Of a stretch of DNA of 64,000 nucleotides, positions 52,683-62,136 are shown one piece after another. A program made the position numbers and the translations under genes. This DNA is from Salinivirgaceae bacterium. GTDB lineage: Bacteria; Bacteroidota; Bacteroidia; Bacteroidales; SZUA-534. Location: positions 1 to 64,000 of the forward strand of contig JAFYYA010000102.1 in assembly GCA_017557785.1 (NCBI GenBank), in the 5' to 3' direction. How positions within the stretch are numbered: position 1 is the stretch's first letter; each line of letters begins with the position of its first letter. Under the pieces are notes generated by a model that saw only the letters and a program-made list of their open reading frames with translations, ran no database searches and was not told where the DNA came from.

Positions 52683-53423
52683 ATGTCACTTAAAGATAGT
52701 ATCATAAAAGAGCGCTTGCCAAAGCACATTGCCATTATAATGGACGGCAACGGCAGGTGGGCGAAGCAGCATGGCAACGCACGCATATTCGGGCACAAAA
52801 GCGCCATGAAGGCAGTGCGCGAAGTGTGTGAAGGCTGCGCCGAACTTGGTGTGGGCTATCTCACTTTGTACGCATTCTCGACCGAGAATTGGAACCGCCC
52901 GAAGATGGAAGTCATGGGCTTGATGGATTTGCTTGTTTCGGCAATAAATACAGAAACCGATACACTAATCAAGAACAATATCCGTTTAAATGCAATAGGA
53001 AGGCTCACTGACCTGCCTGAGAAGGTCCGCACAAACCTTATGGATGCGATCGGCAGAACCCAGGGCAACACGGGCATGACGCTGACTCTGGCGCTGAGTT
53101 ATAGTTCGAAGGTTGAGTTGGTTGAAGCAGTGCGAAAGATTGCGCGCAATGTTGAATCGGGTGCGATGACCGCTGACAGCATTGATGACAGCGTGGTGAG
53201 CCGCAACCTGTACACAGGTGGAATTCCCGATCCTGATTTGCTCATCAGAACAAGCGGTGAGTACAGAATCAGCAATTTCATGCTCTGGCAGTTGGCCTAT
53301 TCCGAGTTGTATTTCACGCCGACATTCTGGCCTGATTTCGACAAAGAAGAACTCTACAAGGCAATTGTTGACTATCAGCAGCGTGAGCGCAGGTTTGGCC
53401 TGACCAGTGAACAGATTGGCTGA
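52683..53423 (+). CDS. uppS: isoprenyl transferase (undecaprenyl diphosphate synthase)
   Basis: This 246-residue cis-prenyltransferase makes the C55 carrier used for peptidoglycan and surface glycans. HIAIIMDGNGRWAKQHG holds the catalytic Asp and Asn, GHKSAMKAVREVCEGCAELG follows, and ALSYSSKVELVEAVRKIA and DLLIRTSGEYRISNFMLWQLAYSELYF close the active site. Length and motifs are those of UppS. Its position between a PorG-like gene and bamA is conserved in Bacteroidetes. Confidence 0.95.
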   Translation: MSLKDSIIKERLPKHIAIIMDGNGRWAKQHGNARIFGHKSAMKAVREVCEGCAELGVGYLTLYAFSTENWNRPKMEVMGLMDLLVSAINTETDTLIKNNIRLNAIGRLTDLPEKVRTNLMDAIGRTQGNTGMTLTLALSYSSKVELVEAVRKIARNVESGAMTADSIDDSVVSRNLYTGGIPDPDLLIRTSGEYRISNFMLWQLAYSELYFTPTFWPDFDKEELYKAIVDYQQRERRFGLTSEQIG

Positions 53424-53444
53424 AGCATTTGAAATTTTGAGCAG

Positions 53445-55985
53445 ATGATGAGAAAAATAATAGTTGCGGTTTTATTGATGCTGAACGCTGTGGCGGCGTT
53501 GGCTCAAACAGAAAACGGCAGCAATATTAAAATAGATTATTCGAAACCCAAAGAATACGAGATTGGCGGAATCACTGTTTCCGGCGTCAAATATTTGAAT
53601 CAGACAACACTCGTGAATCTGTCGGGATTGCAGGTGGGGCAGAAGATTGAAGTGCCTGGCGACGCCATCACAAAATCACTCAACAAACTTTGGAAACATG
53701 GCTTGTTCGGCGATGTGCAGATTACGGTCACAAACATCACCGACGACAAGATATACCTTAATCTATATCTGAAAGAGCGTCCGCGTCTGTCGAGAGTTGA
53801 ATTCTCGGGCATATCGAAATCGCAGGCTGATGACCTGAAAGACGAAGTTAAACTGGTGCGTGGTATCCAGATAACTGATGATATGATCAGTTCTGCACGC
53901 AAGAAAATCAGAGATTTTTATGTTAAAAAGGGATTCCACGATGTGAAAATCAACGTGAAGCAGGAAGAAGACACAATGATGGCCAATACCGTCATTCTGC
54001 ATTTCAATATCAAGAAGAACAGCAAGGTTAAGATTAAGAGAATCAATATTGAAGGCAACGAAGTGTTTTCTGACGGCAAGGTGCGCAGAGCAATGAAAGG
54101 CACCAAACAGAAGACGTGGTACAATATTTTCAAATCGTCGAAATACATCGAGTCAAAGTATGAAGAAGACAAAAAGAAAATAGTTGAGAAATATAATGCT
54201 CGTGGTTATCGCGATGCCCGGATAGTGTCAGACACGGTTTATCGCAACGAAGACAATATGTTCAACATCGACATTCAGGTGGCTGAAGGAAACCAATATT
54301 TCTTCCGCAACATTGAGTGGGTTGGCAACACAAAATATCCGGCCGAGATTCTCAGCCAGCAGTTGGATATTAAGAAAGGCGATGTGTTCGACCAGGCTGA
54401 ACTCGACAAGCGTCTTATGATGGCCGACGACGCTGTAGCATCACTTTATGTCGACCGCGGCTATCTGTTTTTCCAAGCCATTCCGGTTGAGGTTCAGGTG
54501 GATAACGATTCCATCGACTTGCAAATTAGAATCTATGAAGGTAAGCAGGCCCGCATCAACCGGGTAACAATTCATGGCAACGACCGCACAAACGAGCATG
54601 TTATCCGTCGTGAGATTTGGACTCACCCAGGCGACCTTTACAGCAAGTCGGACATAATGCGTACAATACGTGAGTTGGGAACTCTTGGCTATTTTGACCC
54701 TGAGAAGTTCGATGTGAAGCCAACCCCCAACCAAGCCGATGGTACCGTTGATTTGGAATACATTGTGGTTGAGCGCGCATCTGACCAGATTGAGTTGTCT
54801 GGCGGCTGGGGTGGCGGAATGGTGATAGGCACGTTGGGCTTGTCGTTCACCAATTTCTCGCTGAGAAACGTTACTAATCTCGACTCGTACAAACCGCTTC
54901 CGTCGGGCGACGGCCAGCGTCTGTCAATCCATGCGCAAACAAGCGGCAAGCACTATCGTTCGCTGAGTTTCTCGTTTACTGAGCCGTGGCTCGGCGGCCG
55001 CAAGCCGAACTCATTCACAGTGTCGTTCTACCACACGGTGCGTTCGAGCGGCAACGTTTACAAGTCGAACATTTCGCAGTATATGAAGATTACAGGTGCG
55101 TCAGTCGGTCTTGGACGCCGACTGTCATGGCCTGACAACTATTTTACATTGTACAACGAGATTAGTTACCAGCGGTATAACATCCGAAATTACTCCATTT
55201 TGAGTGAATTCTCAACCGGTATATCTAACAACCTGAGTTTCACAACTGTTATAGGCCGCAACTCGCTCGATCAGCCGCTATATCCACGGCATGGCGCTAA
55301 TATCTCTCTTTCGATACAGGTGACACCTCCTTATTCGCTAATTCGTGACAGGGAGTATTGGAAATTGAACCACAATGAGAGAAAGGCGCTTGACAATAAT
55401 GCTACTACTATTCGTGAGGAAGAAGCCCGTCGCAAGTACAGACTTATTGAATTCCATAAGTGGAAATTTAAGGCCGATTGGTTCAATGCCATATACCAGA
55501 ATCTGGTGTTGCGAACCAACTTCGAATTCGGTTTGCTGGGTTATTACAGCTATCGCTGGGGATACTCACCGTTTGAATCGTTCCAGTTGGGTGGCGACGG
55601 CATGCAGGGCGGCAACTACTATTATGGTTACGATGTGATCCCGCTTCGTGGTTATGATAATGGTGTCAACGGAAACGGCTCGCTGACAGCCTATCCGCAA
55701 GGTAATATCTATCAGAAGCTGTCGGTTGAGTTGCGTTACCCATTGGTTATGAAAGAGTCGTCAACCATTTGGGCATCAGCATTTTTCGATGCCGGAAACT
55801 CGTGGTATGAGTTGAGAGACTACAATCCGTACAGTCTGTACCGGTCGGCGGGTGTGGGAGTGAGGTTCTATCTGCCAATGCTCGGTCTGCTCGGTCTCGA
55901 CTGGGGCTACGGTTTCGACCGCAATCCGCGCAACCCGGGCTCGAACGGCAGTCAGTTTGCGTTCACTATCGGACAAGCGTTCTAA
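53445..55985 (+). CDS. bamA: outer-membrane protein assembly factor BamA
   Basis: This 846-residue outer-membrane protein inserts barrel proteins. It has a signal peptide (MMRKIIVAVLLMLNAVAALA), five POTRA domains from about residue 38 to 420 (the first beginning YEIGGITVSGVKYLNQTTLVNLSG), and a 16-strand barrel. The latter includes ELSGGWGGGMVIGTLGLSFTNFSLRN, LGGRKPNSFTVSF and the lid-lock FQLGGDGMQGGNYYYG with RYPLV, ending FAFTIGQAF with the terminal Phe. The barrel carries several Tyr-rich extracellular loops. The start is ATG at 53445 or 53448. Two Skp genes follow. Confidence 0.95.
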   Translation: MMRKIIVAVLLMLNAVAALAQTENGSNIKIDYSKPKEYEIGGITVSGVKYLNQTTLVNLSGLQVGQKIEVPGDAITKSLNKLWKHGLFGDVQITVTNITDDKIYLNLYLKERPRLSRVEFSGISKSQADDLKDEVKLVRGIQITDDMISSARKKIRDFYVKKGFHDVKINVKQEEDTMMANTVILHFNIKKNSKVKIKRINIEGNEVFSDGKVRRAMKGTKQKTWYNIFKSSKYIESKYEEDKKKIVEKYNARGYRDARIVSDTVYRNEDNMFNIDIQVAEGNQYFFRNIEWVGNTKYPAEILSQQLDIKKGDVFDQAELDKRLMMADDAVASLYVDRGYLFFQAIPVEVQVDNDSIDLQIRIYEGKQARINRVTIHGNDRTNEHVIRREIWTHPGDLYSKSDIMRTIRELGTLGYFDPEKFDVKPTPNQADGTVDLEYIVVERASDQIELSGGWGGGMVIGTLGLSFTNFSLRNVTNLDSYKPLPSGDGQRLSIHAQTSGKHYRSLSFSFTEPWLGGRKPNSFTVSFYHTVRSSGNVYKSNISQYMKITGASVGLGRRLSWPDNYFTLYNEISYQRYNIRNYSILSEFSTGISNNLSFTTVIGRNSLDQPLYPRHGANISLSIQVTPPYSLIRDREYWKLNHNERKALDNNATTIREEEARRKYRLIEFHKWKFKADWFNAIYQNLVLRTNFEFGLLGYYSYRWGYSPFESFQLGGDGMQGGNYYYGYDVIPLRGYDNGVNGNGSLTAYPQGNIYQKLSVELRYPLVMKESSTIWASAFFDAGNSWYELRDYNPYSLYRSAGVGVRFYLPMLGLLGLDWGYGFDRNPRNPGSNGSQFAFTIGQAF

Positions 55986-56013
55986 TTCTATGTTTAATTT
56001 AAATCATACGATT

Positions 56014-56526
56014 ATGAAAAAAGCACTTTTTGTTGGAATGTTGGCATTTGTCGCCACATCAGCCTTTGCGCAGAAATTCGCATACGTTGATACCGATTAC
56101 ATTCTGAAGAGCATTCCGGCCTACGAGTCGGCGCAAGAACAGCTGGAGATAATGTCGAAAGACTGGCAGGCGGAGATTGAGACAAAATATGCCGAAATTG
56201 AGAAAATGTATAAAGAGTATCAGGCCGAGAAGGTTCTGCTCACCGATGAGATGAAGCAGAAACGTGAGGATGAGATTGTGCAGAAAGAACGTCAGACCAA
56301 GGAGCTGCAGAAAAAATATTTCGGCACTGATGGCGATTTGTTCAAGAAACGCCAAGAACTCATCAAGCCAATTCAGGACGATATCTTCAACGCAATAAAG
56401 GAGATAGCATCGTCGGGTAACTACGCTTTTATTTTTGATGCCGCAGGCGGAGCTTCGTTTCTCTATTCCGACCCGAAATACGACAAGAGTGACGACGTGC
56501 TGCAAAAACTCGGCTACAAGAACTGA
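56014..56526 (+). CDS. OmpH/Skp-family periplasmic chaperone, copy 1
   Basis: The 170-residue protein has a signal peptide (MKKALFVGMLAFVATSAFA), then KFAYVDTDYILKSIPAYESA, the conserved Skp N-terminal strand. A long coiled-coil pair of tentacle helices (about residues 45-120) and a C-terminal strand region YAFIFDAAGGASFLYSDPKYD follow. Skp trimers carry unfolded barrel proteins across the periplasm to BamA, which is encoded just upstream. ATG at 56014 gives a normal signal peptide; the longer frame from 55957 overlaps bamA and is rejected. Confidence 0.9.
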   Translation: MKKALFVGMLAFVATSAFAQKFAYVDTDYILKSIPAYESAQEQLEIMSKDWQAEIETKYAEIEKMYKEYQAEKVLLTDEMKQKREDEIVQKERQTKELQKKYFGTDGDLFKKRQELIKPIQDDIFNAIKEIASSGNYAFIFDAAGGASFLYSDPKYDKSDDVLQKLGYKN

Positions 56527-56574
56527 TTATTGTGCATAATTTTAATTGAAAGTGGCAACTCTAAACAAAATTTC

Positions 56575-56582
56575 TATATTTG
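56575..56582 (+). promoter_or_regulatory. TAnnTTTG promoter element ahead of the second skp gene
   Basis: TATATTTG lies 29 bases before the ATG at 56611, which may allow independent expression. Confidence 0.45.
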
Positions 56583-56610
56583 CGATTATCAATAATTAAA
56601 CGATAGAATA

Positions 56611-57126
56611 ATGAAAAAGATCTTAATTGTTGTTGCAGTGGCATTTATGTCGTCGATTGCAACAGTTTCAAACGCACAAAACTTCAAGTTCGGCCATATA
56701 GATTCAGGTCAGTTGCTGCAACAGATGCCTGAAAGAGAACAGGCTCGTGTACAACTTGAGAAATATGCAAAGCAACTTGAAGACCAGATGGCAGCAATGA
56801 ATACTGAGTTGGAAAACAAGTACCAACAATATCTTGAGCAGCGCGATTCATTGCCGCAGGTTCTGCTTGAAGCCAAAGAGCGGGAACTGACTGAAATCCA
56901 GCAACGTTTGCAGGCTTTTCAGCAGTCGGCTCAGAAAGATTTAAGTGCAAAAGAAGGCGAGTTGCTTCAGCCAATCATCGACAAGGCCAAGAAGGCTATC
57001 GACGATGTCGCAGCAGAGAACAACTTCACCTATGTGTTCGATATGAGCATGGGTGCCATTCTCTACCACTCTGATCAAAGCGTTGATATGTTGCCATTGG
57101 TTCTTAAAAAACTTGGCATCAAATAA
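56611..57126 (+). CDS. OmpH/Skp-family periplasmic chaperone, copy 2
   Basis: This 171-residue protein also has a signal peptide (MKKILIVVAVAFMSSIATV, cleavage near SNA) followed by NFKFGHIDSGQLLQQMPE, a long coiled coil (about residues 45-125, with LEKYAKQLEDQMAAMNTELENKY), and the C-terminal FTYVFDMSMGAILYHSDQSVDM. Tandem Skp copies after bamA are standard for Bacteroidetes; it is unclear whether they form mixed trimers. A strong terminator follows 24 bases after the stop. Confidence 0.9.
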   Translation: MKKILIVVAVAFMSSIATVSNAQNFKFGHIDSGQLLQQMPEREQARVQLEKYAKQLEDQMAAMNTELENKYQQYLEQRDSLPQVLLEAKERELTEIQQRLQAFQQSAQKDLSAKEGELLQPIIDKAKKAIDDVAAENNFTYVFDMSMGAILYHSDQSVDMLPLVLKKLGIK

Positions 57127-57149
57127 TTTTTAAAGTGTTTAACAAATGG

Positions 57150-57185
57150 CAATATCCAACGGGCAACTGTTGGATATTGTTTTTT
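57150..57185 (+). terminator. terminator after the skp genes
   Basis: CAATATCCAAC pairs perfectly with GTTGGATATTG around an eight-base loop, followed by six T. It lies 12 bases before murI, which therefore needs read-through or its own start. Confidence 0.85.
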
Positions 57186-57196
57186 AGGCCAATGCT

Positions 57197-58015
57197 ATGA
57201 ACAGCAGTCCGATAGGTATATTCGATTCCGGGTTGGGCGGTTTGACGGTGTGGCGCGAAGTGCGCCGGCAACTTCCGGCAGAGGATGTGATATATTTTGC
57301 TGACAGCCGAAACTGTCCTTATGGCCACAAATCGGCTGATGAGATTGTTGTGTTGGCTAAAAACATTGTCGACGGTATGCTGACTGCTGGCTGCAAGTTG
57401 GTGGTTGTGGCTTGTAACACAGCCACTGCGGCTGCCATCGACGAACTTCGTCAGTCCTATCCCATACCTTTTGTTGGTATGGAACCGGCTATTAAGCAAG
57501 CGGCACTGAACACACGCACCGGCAGGGTGGGTGTGTTGGCAACAAAAGGCACTTTCGATGGGCGGCTTTATAAAGAGACAAGCCGGAAATATGCCCGCGA
57601 CATAGACGTGATGGTGCAAATTGGCGACGGACTAGTTGAATTGGTTGAAGCAAACGAGTACGAAGGGCCACAAGCGAATCCACTGCTTGCAAAATACATT
57701 ACCCCGATGCTTGAGCATGGTGTTGACCAGATTGTGCTGGGCTGCACTCACTATCCGTTTTTCAAACCGCAAATCGAGCGGATGGTTGGCCCAGAAGTGG
57801 CGGTGATTGATCCAGCACCAGCTGTGGCAAGACGTGTCAGCGATGTTCTGGCCGATGCACGGATTCAAAACGGCGCCGACCATCGGGGAACCGATGTCTT
57901 TTTGTCATCAGGTAGTGTTGACGCCATGGAAAACTTGCTTAAATCGATTACAGGACGGAATTTTTCGCGTAGCACCACGCAGCTTGGTGACACCGAATAT
58001 GAGTCGCTGACGTGA
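57197..58015 (+). CDS. murI: glutamate racemase
   Basis: The 272-residue enzyme makes D-glutamate for peptidoglycan. IGIFDSGLGGLTVWREVRRQLP opens the protein with the catalytic-site loop, VVACNTATAAAIDELR holds the first catalytic Cys, and IVLGCTHYPFFKPQIE the second. The fold and length are those of MurI. In Bacteroidetes it follows bamA and the skp genes, as here. No promoter match was found in the short gap after the terminator. Confidence 0.95.
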   Translation: MNSSPIGIFDSGLGGLTVWREVRRQLPAEDVIYFADSRNCPYGHKSADEIVVLAKNIVDGMLTAGCKLVVVACNTATAAAIDELRQSYPIPFVGMEPAIKQAALNTRTGRVGVLATKGTFDGRLYKETSRKYARDIDVMVQIGDGLVELVEANEYEGPQANPLLAKYITPMLEHGVDQIVLGCTHYPFFKPQIERMVGPEVAVIDPAPAVARRVSDVLADARIQNGADHRGTDVFLSSGSVDAMENLLKSITGRNFSRSTTQLGDTEYESLT

Positions 58016-58097
58016 TTTTTTCGGCAAAGCCCCAACAAGTACCGACAAAGCACGCCACATTGCAGATTTTATAAATGCGGTAGTTGCATAATATTCT

Positions 58098-58105
58098 TAT
58101 ATTTG
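58098..58105 (+). promoter_or_regulatory. TAnnTTTG promoter element for the tandem TPR/PD40 genes
   Basis: TATATTTG lies 37 bases before the ATG at 58143. Confidence 0.5.
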
Positions 58106-58142
58106 CAGTTCAATCTGCAGAATAACGAAAACAAACACACGT

Positions 58143-59702
58143 ATGTTATCGAAAAAATTGTTCTTAAACATTGCAATGGTTCTGGCGCTTGCGGTCTCAG
58201 CAAAAGCTCAGGACGATGATATTATCCTTATAAAAAAATATGCTGAAAACGCGTTTAAGAAAGGCGATTATGAATATGCCCTTCAAAACTATCTTATTCT
58301 TTACAAGTACGATAAGGAAAATATCGAATTGAATTACCGCATTGGTGTATGCTACACTGAAACCAACATCGACAAAGAAAAAGCCGTACCATTTCTTGAG
58401 TACGTGGTGAGCTTCAACAACTATCCAATACGCACAAAATTCTTCCTTGGCAAGGCTTATATGTACAACTACCGTTTTACGGAAGCCATTGAGGCGTTTT
58501 ACGACTACAAGTTGGTGGGCGTCGATGAGACCGACCTGTTTGAGTCGGACCGCATGATTCAGATGTGCGAGTATACCAAACAGCTGATCAACAACCCTAT
58601 CAACGTGAATTTCACACGTTTGGATACAACTATAAATTCCGAATTCGATGATATATGTCCGGTTGTTACCCCAGACAACAATCTGCTCTATTTCTCGAGC
58701 AACCGTAACTATATAAAAGAATATGAAGCATATATCTATAGCGGACAATACAGCGAAAACAAAAAAGGGGCGTGGCAGCCAGCAATTCAGATTCCTATAA
58801 GCAGTTACGATGATGAGAACGTTGTCGGAATCACGCCTGACGGCAACAAAATGCTGGTTTACGCCAATGGCGACTATGCCACTCACGACATCAAGATGTA
58901 CACCCGCAAAGGCGTTAAATTCACCAAGGCTCAGGCATCCGATTTGCCGGCAGACATGAACACTGATGATATTGAGATGGGTGCATGCTTTACTGCCGAT
59001 GGTAACACGATTTATTTTGCCAGCAACCGTCCAGGCGGACGCGGCGGACTCGATTTGTATGTGGCGCACCGCGGTCCTGACGGCAAATGGGGACCATCAG
59101 AAAATATGGGCACGAGCATCAATACTGAATATGACGAGAACTATCCGACTTTGAGTCCTGACGGACACACGCTTTATTTCGCTTCGAAAGGCCACGATGG
59201 TATCGGTGGATACGATATTTTCAGCACATCGTTCAACGAATCTGCAGGTAACTGGTTCAAGCCAACAAACATGCGTTTCCCGCTGAACACCCCGCTCGAC
59301 GACACAAAAATTACATTTGCAAATGACGGCACGGCATACGTTGCCGCCAAACGCAAAGAAGGTGTCGGCAATCTCGACATCTACCGTGTTGATTTTGGTG
59401 ATGAGAATATTCAGCCGAAAACTTTCGGTTACACTGTTCGTGTTGGCGAAGACAAGAATTCGGCACAGCCGCACAATGAGCAGATGCCAAAGGCTTACGC
59501 ATGGGTGTATGATAAAAATGGCAACATTATCAGACAGATAGACGTTGATGAAGGTATGTTCTTTGCTGCTTTGTACGTTGGCGAATACACGTTGGAAGTG
59601 AAATTCGAAGGCCAGCCGTCGGGCACCAAAGAGAAACTCAGCGTTAAAGATTCCGACGATGATTATATTGAGAAAAATATATATCTGAAACCAATAAAAT
59701 AG
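58143..59702 (+). CDS. secreted TPR and PD40 (beta-propeller) protein, copy 1
   Basis: This 519-residue protein has a signal peptide (MLSKKLFLNIAMVLALAVSAKA). A helical TPR-like part (KYAENAFKKGDYEYALQNYLILYKYDKENIELNYRIGVCY, residues 29-68) comes next. WD40-like PD40 repeats follow at about residues 165-425, each with a D-G-(N/H)-T-(I/L)-Y-F-(A/S)-S pattern as in FTADGNTIYFASNRPGGRGGLDLY and LSPDGHTLYFASKGHDGIGGYDIF. A final small beta domain ends the chain. This plan resembles Bacteroidetes PorE-like proteins, which however end in an OmpA domain; that domain is absent here. A homologue follows after seven bases. The role is unknown. Confidence 0.78.
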   Translation: MLSKKLFLNIAMVLALAVSAKAQDDDIILIKKYAENAFKKGDYEYALQNYLILYKYDKENIELNYRIGVCYTETNIDKEKAVPFLEYVVSFNNYPIRTKFFLGKAYMYNYRFTEAIEAFYDYKLVGVDETDLFESDRMIQMCEYTKQLINNPINVNFTRLDTTINSEFDDICPVVTPDNNLLYFSSNRNYIKEYEAYIYSGQYSENKKGAWQPAIQIPISSYDDENVVGITPDGNKMLVYANGDYATHDIKMYTRKGVKFTKAQASDLPADMNTDDIEMGACFTADGNTIYFASNRPGGRGGLDLYVAHRGPDGKWGPSENMGTSINTEYDENYPTLSPDGHTLYFASKGHDGIGGYDIFSTSFNESAGNWFKPTNMRFPLNTPLDDTKITFANDGTAYVAAKRKEGVGNLDIYRVDFGDENIQPKTFGYTVRVGEDKNSAQPHNEQMPKAYAWVYDKNGNIIRQIDVDEGMFFAALYVGEYTLEVKFEGQPSGTKEKLSVKDSDDDYIEKNIYLKPIK

Positions 59703-59709
59703 TCGCGTA

Positions 59710-61239
59710 ATGAGAAGATTATCAATAATTACCATTATTGTCTTGCTTTTGCCAGTTGTGGCCATATCGCAAGATGTGCGGGAAGCCAACTATCAGTTCA
59801 AGATTGAGAACTATCAGGTGGCGCTGAAGATGTTTCTGAACGCATATAAGAAAGATACTGGTAATGTTGATATTAACTACAGCATCGGCATTTGCCGCAC
59901 AAAAACATACGCGGCACCCGACAAGGCATTGCCGCATCTGCTCAAAGCCGAAAGCAAATATGGCCAGGAAGCCGATTACCTTTTAGCTTTAGCAAAGGCC
60001 TATTTCTTTAATTATAAATTCGATAAGGCCCGCGAGACGTTGACTAAGGCGTCGGCGAAGCTGAAGGGAAACACTGAAGCAGACTTGCTTAAAATACATA
60101 TCGATAACGCGGAAAAGATGGTCAAATCACCGCTCGATGTAACATTTGTCAATCTGGGCAAAGGCATCAACAGCGATATGGACGACATCACCCCAATGCT
60201 CACCCCGGACAACGAAATAATGGTCTTCTCATCGAACCGCAAGTATGACACAAGTCTGAAGGAATATATGTGGGACGTGCTTTATTCAAACTCTGAATCA
60301 GGTGATTACAAAAAGAATAAGGCGGCGACAGCTTTCAACACTGTTGAGGATGAAATGGTGGCCGGACTGTCGTTGAATGGCGTTGAGATGTATTTCTATC
60401 AGGACGCTTACGGTATCGATCGCGATTTGCTTATATCGACATTCGAAGCCGGTGGGTTGAAAGGTAAGACGCCATTGTCGGCAAGTGTGAATACCAAAGG
60501 CATTGAAAAATCCGCCTACTCAACATCGACGGGTGATACATTGATTTTTTCAAGCGAAGGTCACGGCGGCCAGGGCGGTTTCGACCTTTTCTACACAGTT
60601 CGTCTGCCGAATGGTGATTGGAGTTTGCCTACAAGTCTGGGAAATGTGGTTAACACCAAATACGATGAGATGTACCCAATGCTTTCAGCCGATGGTAAGA
60701 AACTCTATTTCTGCAGCAATGGTTCGAAATCGATGGGCGGTTACGATGTTTTTGTCAGCAGTATTGATCTGAAAACCTTAAAAGTGGGCGAACCAAAAAA
60801 TATCGGTTATCCGCTTAACGATGTATATGACAACTTTACCATCAGTTACACCAACGACGGCAACTACGCATATGTGTCGGCCATCAAGCCCGATTCGTAT
60901 GGCTACACAGACATCTACCGTGTGGTGTTCAATGATAAGGATCCGATGGTGAAACTCTACATTGTCAAACTTCAGATTGCTCAAGGCGATACGAAAGTGG
61001 ATTTTGCTGAGACAGAGACAGATTTGAAAGTGTCGGTTCTCACAAAAAGCAAAACACTTTTCGGAACTTACAACTACAATCCGGCCACAAGCAGTGTAAA
61101 TGTGGCACTTCTGCCAGGCGATTATGTGCTTGAAATCGAAGGGAACACTATTGAGCCGTTCTCGATGAAAATCAGCGTGCCAAATGGCCCGGGTAAGAAA
61201 ATCGAGAATCTGAAGGCGGTTGTAAAACTGAAGAAATAG
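59710..61239 (+). CDS. secreted TPR and PD40 (beta-propeller) protein, copy 2
   Basis: This 509-residue paralogue has the same order: signal peptide (IITIIVLLLPVVAIS), a helical TPR-like part (NYQVALKMFLNAYKKDTGNVDINYSIGICR), and PD40 repeats at about residues 155-410. Examples are STSTGDTLIFSSEGHGGQGGFDLFY and LSADGKKLYFCSNGSKSMGGYDVFV. A C-terminal beta domain of about 90 residues closes it. It clearly derives from the same ancestor as copy 1; the two look like a local duplication that has diverged. No OmpA or lipoprotein anchor is present, so both are probably soluble periplasmic proteins. Confidence 0.78.
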   Translation: MRRLSIITIIVLLLPVVAISQDVREANYQFKIENYQVALKMFLNAYKKDTGNVDINYSIGICRTKTYAAPDKALPHLLKAESKYGQEADYLLALAKAYFFNYKFDKARETLTKASAKLKGNTEADLLKIHIDNAEKMVKSPLDVTFVNLGKGINSDMDDITPMLTPDNEIMVFSSNRKYDTSLKEYMWDVLYSNSESGDYKKNKAATAFNTVEDEMVAGLSLNGVEMYFYQDAYGIDRDLLISTFEAGGLKGKTPLSASVNTKGIEKSAYSTSTGDTLIFSSEGHGGQGGFDLFYTVRLPNGDWSLPTSLGNVVNTKYDEMYPMLSADGKKLYFCSNGSKSMGGYDVFVSSIDLKTLKVGEPKNIGYPLNDVYDNFTISYTNDGNYAYVSAIKPDSYGYTDIYRVVFNDKDPMVKLYIVKLQIAQGDTKVDFAETETDLKVSVLTKSKTLFGTYNYNPATSSVNVALLPGDYVLEIEGNTIEPFSMKISVPNGPGKKIENLKAVVKLKK

Positions 61240-61250
61240 CCCGCGGTTAT

Positions 61251-61940
61251 ATGCGCTATAAGTGGCTCTATTTCGATTTGGACGGCACTCTTTGGGATTT
61301 TGCCGCCAACTCAGAGTTCACACTTCGCCACTTGTTGCGCCAAATGCTTCCCGAACTTGTTCCGCACGAGCAGGAATTCCTTGATTTGTACCACCATTAC
61401 AACGATATTCTTTGGGTTGATTACGGCTTGGGCAAAATCACCAAAGAGCAACTACGCTGGAAGCGTTTCCACGATGCACTAGTTCATTTCGGCATCACCG
61501 ATAAGGCTGTGGCTGAGACTTTTGGCGAAAGATATATTGAAATGTCGCCGCATCAGACTCGCGTTGTGCCCCACGCCTTCGATGTGCTCGACTATCTGAA
61601 AGCCAAAGGCTACCATCTTTATCTGCTAACCAACGGATTTGTTGAAATTCAACATATTAAAACCACCGAATCGGGGCTTGCGCCTTATTTCGAGAAGGTT
61701 TTCACTTCGGATGAGATGGGCTACAAAAAGCCGCACAAACTGGCATTCGATTATGCTGTGAAATACGTGAACGCCCGCAAACGAGAGAGCCTAATGATTG
61801 GCGATGAGTGGCCTACCGACATTGTCGGCGCCCGCCAGGCCGGCATCGACCAAGTGTATTTCAACACTCGCAACATACCCGCCGAATTCCCGGTAACCTA
61901 CGAGATTCACAATCTGCTGGAACTTAAAGAGATATTGTGA
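61251..61940 (+). CDS. YjjG-family noncanonical pyrimidine nucleotidase (HAD superfamily)
   Basis: The 229-residue HAD phosphatase has motif I YFDLDGTLWDF with both catalytic aspartates, motif II YLLTNGFVEIQ and motifs III/IV KKPHKLAFDYAVK and MIGDEWPTDIVGARQAG. The helical cap between I and II is the C1 type. E. coli YjjG dephosphorylates noncanonical pyrimidine and dUMP-type nucleotides; this activity is inferred. It starts 11 bases after the second PD40 gene and may share its transcript. Confidence 0.88.
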   Translation: MRYKWLYFDLDGTLWDFAANSEFTLRHLLRQMLPELVPHEQEFLDLYHHYNDILWVDYGLGKITKEQLRWKRFHDALVHFGITDKAVAETFGERYIEMSPHQTRVVPHAFDVLDYLKAKGYHLYLLTNGFVEIQHIKTTESGLAPYFEKVFTSDEMGYKKPHKLAFDYAVKYVNARKRESLMIGDEWPTDIVGARQAGIDQVYFNTRNIPAEFPVTYEIHNLLELKEIL

Positions 61941-62136
61941 TTCTATCTTTTCCTTTTTCGTTCCGTACCCTGTCGACTGAAATTTTCATTCCAAATTCCG
62001 ATTTCTCATGAATCGATACCAGTAAACAATATTTATCAAAGAATAAAAATGAGAAATGCCTGCCACACCCCTATAAAAATGGGGGTAGTGTAATAAAATT
62101 GTAAGAGATTCACGTACAACGGCACCATTTTTGCCA

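Noticed and set aside
55957..56013. Longer start for the first skp gene overlapping bamA
   Set aside because: It would bury the signal peptide behind 19 residues; ATG at 56014 gives a standard signal peptide.
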